Assembly: GCF_013376105.1 (NCBI RefSeq)
Contig: NZ_JAAMFM010000003.1
Span: 62,001-126,000 of the forward strand
DNA length: 64,000 bases
DNA from: Arthrobacter wenxiniae
GTDB lineage: Bacteria > Actinomycetota > Actinomycetes > Actinomycetales > Micrococcaceae
Reading direction: 5' to 3'
Shown: positions 60,437 through 64,000 of the stretch, one piece after another
How the letters are laid out: each line of letters opens with the position of its first letter
Numbering within the stretch: the first letter of the stretch is position 1
Position numbers and translations under genes: made by a program
Notes under the pieces: generated by a model
The model's input: only the letters and a program-made list of their open reading frames with translations
The model's database searches: none
Told to the model about the DNA's origin: nothing

Positions 60437-62020
60437 TCAGCGGTCTGCCGAAACGGCCAGCAGCAGTTCCGGCGCCCGGCGGTCAAATTGCCGCGCCCCC
60501 AGGCGGAGGCCGGCCATGAGGGACACGGTGCCGAGGGTCACGCCCGCGGCCAGGGCAATCCAGCCAAGCACCGGCCGGTTGGTGGACATCGCCACCGCCG
60601 CCAGCACAATTTCCGGAACCATGAGCACGCCCACGCCGGCAAAGCCCGCCAGCTGGATCAGCATGGTGGGGAAATTGTTCCCGGGCTTGGACTTCAGCGG
60701 GCTGTCCCCCGGAAGCGGCGCGTTCATGGTGAACCGCGCGGAAAAGACGCTGGCCAGCCCCAGCCCGCTGCCGACGGCCCCGAGGATGAGGCCCAGGACT
60801 GCCGGCAGGAGCGCCCACGTCCCGGCGATCCCGGTCCCCACCACGGCGTACACGACGCCGGGCACAACCGCCAGGCTGCCGGCCGCCAGCGCGCGGCCGG
60901 AGCGGTCCGCCGTGCCGGAGACGCCCGAGGCCACATGCAGGGCAAAGGCGGTGTTGTCATAGGAGATGTCGGAGGAAATGCTCCAGACCACCAGGAAGGC
61001 CGCCAGCACCCCGCCCAGTGCCAGGGTTGTGCCCAGCATGCCGCCGCCGGCCGCCCGGGACCCGGCGAACACCAGGACCAGCGGCAGCAGCGGGGCGATG
61101 ACCAGGCCTGCGCTGTAGCGCGGGTCCCGAAACCAGTAGGTCATGGAGCGCGCCGCGACGGCACCGGCAGGGGTTGCCGGGAACAGCCTGAAGAAGCCCA
61201 TGCTGCCTGCGCCGCGGCGCCGGCTCCCCGAGTAGGCGGGCGTGACGAGGGCCCTTTGCAGGCAGGCCTTCCAAATCCAGGCCAGGGCGGCAGCCGTGGC
61301 CAGGGCAATCGCCAGCTTGGCTGCGGCCTGGCCCCAGAGGGCGCCGGCAACGTCAGCGGGCACGGCCCAGACGGCGCCGAGCGGGGTCCACGAAAGCGTG
61401 CCTGCCAGCGAGGGCAGGTAGTCCTTGAAGTCCTTGACCCCGGCCGTGACGCCGGCGACGATGGGGCCAAGGAAGATCAACGGCACCAGCAGGACCACGC
61501 CGCTGAGGTCCTTGAACCGCCGCGACGACGCCAGGCTGGCACTGGCGGCCGTGACGGCCCGGGACGCCACAATGCTCGTCAGCGCCGCCAAGGCGCCGCA
61601 GACGAGCGCCGCAACAGCTCCCAGCGGGTGCCGCCACCACGCGGCGGCGGTGCCCACGGACGCCAGCAGGGTGATGGCGCCCGGGATGCCGATGAAGCTC
61701 GATAGGGACAGGCCGGCCAGCAGGGACCTCATGGGAATCGCGTACGTCGTGAACCGTGCCGGATCCAGCGTCATGTCCAGCCCTGCGGCAACCACGGGGA
61801 TGATCAGCCAGCCCAGGAAGAGCGCCGCGCCGGCCAGCACAGTGACGACGCCGATCGTCTCCGGACCCTGCGTGCCCAGCGCCACGAGGCCCACCAGCAC
61901 CATGCCCAGGATGCCCAGCCCGTAAAGCGCGCCGATCGCCAGGCCCACAATCTGCATGGTGCTGCGCCGCAGCGAGTTGCGCAGCAGCGCCAGCTTGAGC
62001 CTTAGGAGGTGCGCAACCAT
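60437..62020 (-). CDS. ABC transporter permease (ABC-2-like)
   Basis: 527 residues, about 12 hydrophobic helices. N-terminus MVAHLLRLKLALLRNSLRRS, then VGLAIGALYGLGILGMVLVG and LGWLIIPVVAAGLDMTLDPARFTTYAIP. It matches multi-helix exporter permeases of unknown cargo common in actinobacteria. Its start overlaps the ATPase gene end by 19 bases, so the two form a unit. Confidence 0.85.
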   Translation of the reverse strand: MVAHLLRLKLALLRNSLRRSTMQIVGLAIGALYGLGILGMVLVGLVALGTQGPETIGVVTVLAGAALFLGWLIIPVVAAGLDMTLDPARFTTYAIPMRSLLAGLSLSSFIGIPGAITLLASVGTAAAWWRHPLGAVAALVCGALAALTSIVASRAVTAASASLASSRRFKDLSGVVLLVPLIFLGPIVAGVTAGVKDFKDYLPSLAGTLSWTPLGAVWAVPADVAGALWGQAAAKLAIALATAAALAWIWKACLQRALVTPAYSGSRRRGAGSMGFFRLFPATPAGAVAARSMTYWFRDPRYSAGLVIAPLLPLVLVFAGSRAAGGGMLGTTLALGGVLAAFLVVWSISSDISYDNTAFALHVASGVSGTADRSGRALAAGSLAVVPGVVYAVVGTGIAGTWALLPAVLGLILGAVGSGLGLASVFSARFTMNAPLPGDSPLKSKPGNNFPTMLIQLAGFAGVGVLMVPEIVLAAVAMSTNRPVLGWIALAAGVTLGTVSLMAGLRLGARQFDRRAPELLLAVSADR

Positions 62021-62805
62021 TGCAGCCCCGCAGTCTGGTTCCGGCCGCCCACGAGCTCCACGAACCTGTCCTCCAGGCTGAGGCCGCCGCGGACCTGGTC
62101 CACGGTGCCCGCGGCAAGGACGCTGCCCCGGGCAATGACGGCCACGTGGTCACACATGCGCTGCACCAGGTCCATGACGTGGCTGGAAACGATCACCGTC
62201 CCGCCCGAGGCGACGTAATTGTGGAGGATGTCGCGGATGTTGGCGGCGGAGACGGGGTCCACGGATTCAAACGGCTCGTCAAGGACCAGCAGCCGGGGTG
62301 CGTGGATCAGCGCCGAGGCGAGGGCAATCTTCTTTGTCATCCCCGCGGAGTAGTCGACCACCAGGGTCCCGGCGTCCCGCGCCAGGTCGAGGGTTTCCAG
62401 CAGGTCGCGCACGCGCTCCACCACGGTGTCCTTGTCCATGCCACGCAGCAGCCCCGCGTAGGTCACGAGCTGTTCGCCGGTCAACCGGTCGAACAGGCGG
62501 ACGCCGTCGGGCAGCAGCCCCATGAGCCGCTTGGCCTCCAGCGGGCTCCCCCACACATCGACGCCATGCACCCAGACCTGGCCGGCGTCCGGGCGGAGGA
62601 GGCCGGTGGCCATGGACAGCGAGGTGGTCTTCCCCGCCCCGTTCGGTCCCACCAGGCCGCAAAAGGAGCCGGCGGGAACATCCAGGTCGATGGCGTTGAC
62701 GGCAAGCTTGGACCCGAAGCGCTTGGACAGTCCGCGGATGGCCAGGGCCGGGGGCCCTTGCCCGGCAGCCCGCGCCTCCGTCAATGAGGGCGAAATTTCA
62801 GTCAT
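62002..62805 (-). CDS. ABC transporter ATP-binding protein
   Basis: 267 residues. Walker A GLVGPNGAGKTTSLSMA (about 50-66), Q-loop LPDGVRLFDRLT, signature-like VVDYSAGMTKKIALASAL (SAGM in place of SGGQ), Walker B LLVLDEPFESVDPVSA, and H-loop VIVSSHVMDLVQ. Partner of the downstream permease. The signature deviation is unusual but occurs in drug-exporter-like ATPases. ATG 62805 is 6 bases behind TAGGGT. Confidence 0.92.
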   Translation of the reverse strand: MTEISPSLTEARAAGQGPPALAIRGLSKRFGSKLAVNAIDLDVPAGSFCGLVGPNGAGKTTSLSMATGLLRPDAGQVWVHGVDVWGSPLEAKRLMGLLPDGVRLFDRLTGEQLVTYAGLLRGMDKDTVVERVRDLLETLDLARDAGTLVVDYSAGMTKKIALASALIHAPRLLVLDEPFESVDPVSAANIRDILHNYVASGGTVIVSSHVMDLVQRMCDHVAVIARGSVLAAGTVDQVRGGLSLEDRFVELVGGRNQTAGLQWLRTS

Positions 62806-62811
62806 GGCGCC

Positions 62812-62817
62812 ACCCTA
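62812..62817 (-). promoter_or_regulatory. -10 element TAGGGT before the ABC ATPase gene
   Basis: TAGGGT, 6 bases (GGCGCC), ATG 62805. Leaderless geometry. Confidence 0.5.
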
Positions 62818-62929
62818 ACAACCGGCTGCGGCGGAGTTCACCATCCGAAAGGATGAATTCCCGCGGTGCCGGGCTCGGCACGGGCCGTCGCCGGTGCCGG
62901 CTTCGGTGCGGTGAAGAAAAACGGCGCTG

Positions 62930-63871
62930 CTAGAACAGGGCGCGGGCCAGGGCCTGCCGCGAGGCGGACACGAGGGGGTCCGAGGTGCCCACCACCTCGT
63001 ACAGCTCGAGCAGGCGCAGCCGGACGGTGTCCCGCTCAGGCCCAAAGTGCAGCGAAATGAACTTCACCAGCCGGGCGAACGCGTCCTCCACATGGCCGCC
63101 CGTGACGTCCAGGTCGGCCACCGCCAGCTGGGCCTCGACGTCGTCCGGGTCGCCGGCCGCGCGCGTGCGCAGCTCATCGGCCTGGACCTGGTCCAGCCCG
63201 GCGGCACGGCGCATGAGGTGCACCTGGGCCAGCCCAACCTTCGCTTCGGCGTCGTTCGGCTTCTCCGCCAGGGCCTTCTCATAGGCGGCCTGTGCCGCGG
63301 CCAGATCGCCGGCCTCGATGGCGTCGTAGGCGGCCTGGTGCAGGGGCGGCAGCGGCGGGGCCTCCGCCGCGGTGGGGTCCGGGGCGCCGCCCAGGTTTCC
63401 TGTGACGCCGTTGCTGGCGGCCACCTTGAGGAGCTCGTCGAGGAAGGACCTGATCTGTTCCTCCGGCAGCTCGCCCTCGAACAGCGGGACGGGCTGGCCG
63501 TTGACCAGCGCCACCACCGTTGGAATGGCAGCCACGCCAAAGGCCTGGGCGATCCCGGGGCTCGTGTCCGCATCCACGCGGCCGAGGGCGATCTTCCCGG
63601 CGTACTCGTTCATGAGCTTTTCCAGCACCCCGTTGAGGACGGATGACTGGTTGGAGCGGCTGGAGCCCAGGGACACCACCACGGGCACCTTTTGGGACAG
63701 GCCCACAAATTCCTGGAAGCCTTGTTCGTTGACGTCCACCGCGTAGGGCGATCCGCCGCCCGCCCCGCCTGCCGGCGCCGCGGCACGGTTTTTCAGGGCG
63801 GAAAGGTCGACGGCGCCGCGCAGGTTGAGTCCGGACGGCGGGACGGCGGGCAGGGAACTGTTTTGGCTCAT
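62930..63871 (-). CDS. Thioredoxin-like/TPR co-chaperone (YbbN/CnoX-like)
   Basis: 313 residues. N-terminal thioredoxin fold (about 45-150: VNEQGFQEFVGLSQKVPVVV, ALGRVDADTSPGIAQAFGVA, IPTVVALVNGQPV). The active-site CxxC is replaced by SRSN in SLGSSRSNQSS and no cysteine remains, so it cannot be a disulfide reductase. C-terminal TPR-like helices (YDAIEAGDLAAAQAAYEKAL ... AEAKVGLAQVHLMRRAAG). E. coli CnoX (YbbN) has this domain order and acts as a holdase. Confidence 0.88.
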   Translation of the reverse strand: MSQNSSLPAVPPSGLNLRGAVDLSALKNRAAAPAGGAGGGSPYAVDVNEQGFQEFVGLSQKVPVVVSLGSSRSNQSSVLNGVLEKLMNEYAGKIALGRVDADTSPGIAQAFGVAAIPTVVALVNGQPVPLFEGELPEEQIRSFLDELLKVAASNGVTGNLGGAPDPTAAEAPPLPPLHQAAYDAIEAGDLAAAQAAYEKALAEKPNDAEAKVGLAQVHLMRRAAGLDQVQADELRTRAAGDPDDVEAQLAVADLDVTGGHVEDAFARLVKFISLHFGPERDTVRLRLLELYEVVGTSDPLVSASRQALARALF

Positions 63872-63877
63872 GGATCC

Positions 63878-63883
63878 ACTCTA
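63878..63883 (-). promoter_or_regulatory. -10 element TAGAGT before the YbbN/CnoX-like gene
   Basis: TAGAGT, 6 bases (GGATCC), ATG 63871. Leaderless geometry. Confidence 0.5.
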
Positions 63884-63892
63884 TCTGTGGCG

Positions 63893-63923
63893 GCCCGCGG
63901 CGTTTTGGAATCACGCCGCGGGC
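63893..63923 (-). terminator. Hairpin between the right-edge gene and the YbbN/CnoX-like gene
   Basis: Perfect 11-base arms, GCCCGCGGCGT (63893-63903) and its complement (63913-63923), with a 9-base loop. It lies about 33 bases after the stop of the edge gene, whose terminator it probably is. No T-run. Confidence 0.65.
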
Positions 63924-63956
63924 GAAACTGACCGGCGATACCGGCAGGCGGGCCGG

Positions 63957-64000
63957 CTACTTGAACTTGGCGCCCACCAGGTTGCGGTTGGCGGAGACGA
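63957..64000 (-). CDS. C-terminal end of an unidentified gene (cut by window edge)
   Basis: Only the last 13 codons are in view, reading VSANRNLVGAKFK and a TAG at 63957-63959. Too short to name. The frame choice rests on the stop being followed by the hairpin. Confidence 0.45.
   Translation of the reverse strand, partial: VSANRNLVGAKFK

Overview
This 64 kb window is a GC-rich, gene-dense stretch of chromosome from a high-GC Gram-positive bacterium. It is most likely one of the Micrococcaceae, Arthrobacter in the broad sense. The case rests on the strong G/C bias at third codon positions, tRNAs without an encoded CCA end, the ilvB-ilvN-ilvC and clpS-DUF2017 arrangements, the DUF3039, DUF4395 and CnoX/YbbN-like proteins, and many genes whose start codon lies 6-7 bases behind a TANNNT promoter element. 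The species call is inference. I see no insertion sequence, prophage, CRISPR array or rRNA operon.

Layout. 0-5.2 kb: branched-chain amino acid genes ilvD, ilvB, ilvN and ilvC (cut by the left edge), all leftward. A short valine-rich leader peptide and a terminator hairpin precede ilvB. 5.5-9 kb: tRNA-Lys and tRNA-Leu around a Bcp-type peroxiredoxin, then a peptide/nickel-type binding lipoprotein. 9-18.8 kb: malate:quinone oxidoreductase, an AcrB-like RND pump, a luciferase-like monooxygenase with its MarR regulator, a lipoprotein and a PM20D1-like M20 amidohydrolase. 18.8-20.5 kb: a 35-bp tandem repeat, an FAH-family hydrolase and a GtrA protein. 20.4-26.5 kb: NAD synthesis (NrtR-like regulator, nadA, nadB, nadC, cysteine desulfurase). 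27-37.3 kb: amino-acid permease, alpha/beta hydrolase, phosphoribosyltransferase, zinc-ribbon protein, MFS transporter, SbcCD nuclease and a MIP channel. 37.6-43.1 kb: an ADP-ribosylglycohydrolase, then a CBS/zinc-ribbon protein in front of a 2-oxo-acid dehydrogenase E1alpha-E1beta-E2 set. 43.6-49 kb: a baeRF-like protein, DUF4395, a DEDDh exonuclease with BRCT domain, DedA and an NCS1 permease. 49.1-56.4 kb: rdgB, rph, a membrane protein, a metallo-beta-lactamase-fold phosphodiesterase, murI, DUF2017 and clpS (leftward), opposite pncB-pncA (rightward). This resembles the Mycobacterium Rv1330-Rv1341 neighbourhood. 56.4-64 kb: a GIY-YIG protein between oppositely oriented repeat arrays, an SF2 helicase, DUF3039, nagB, an ABC exporter pair, a YbbN/CnoX-like protein and the end of an unidentified gene.

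How the genes work together. Two NAD loci are present: de novo synthesis (nadABC with a desulfurase that probably builds the NadA Fe-S cluster) and nicotinamide salvage (PncA then PncB). An ADP-ribosylglycohydrolase lies between them. The ilv genes supply valine, isoleucine and leucine precursors and appear to be governed by ribosome-mediated attenuation. SbcCD, the DEDDh/BRCT exonuclease, the helicase, RdgB and possibly the GIY-YIG protein concern nucleic-acid maintenance.

The most notable signals beyond ordinary gene content are the ilvB attenuator, the 14 TANNNT-N6/7-start sites, the interlocked clpS/pncB promoters, a 39-40-bp repeat family found behind gene ends and bracketing the GIY-YIG gene, a 35-bp tandem repeat between two divergent promoters, and a palindromic operator candidate in the promoter of the MarR-linked monooxygenase.
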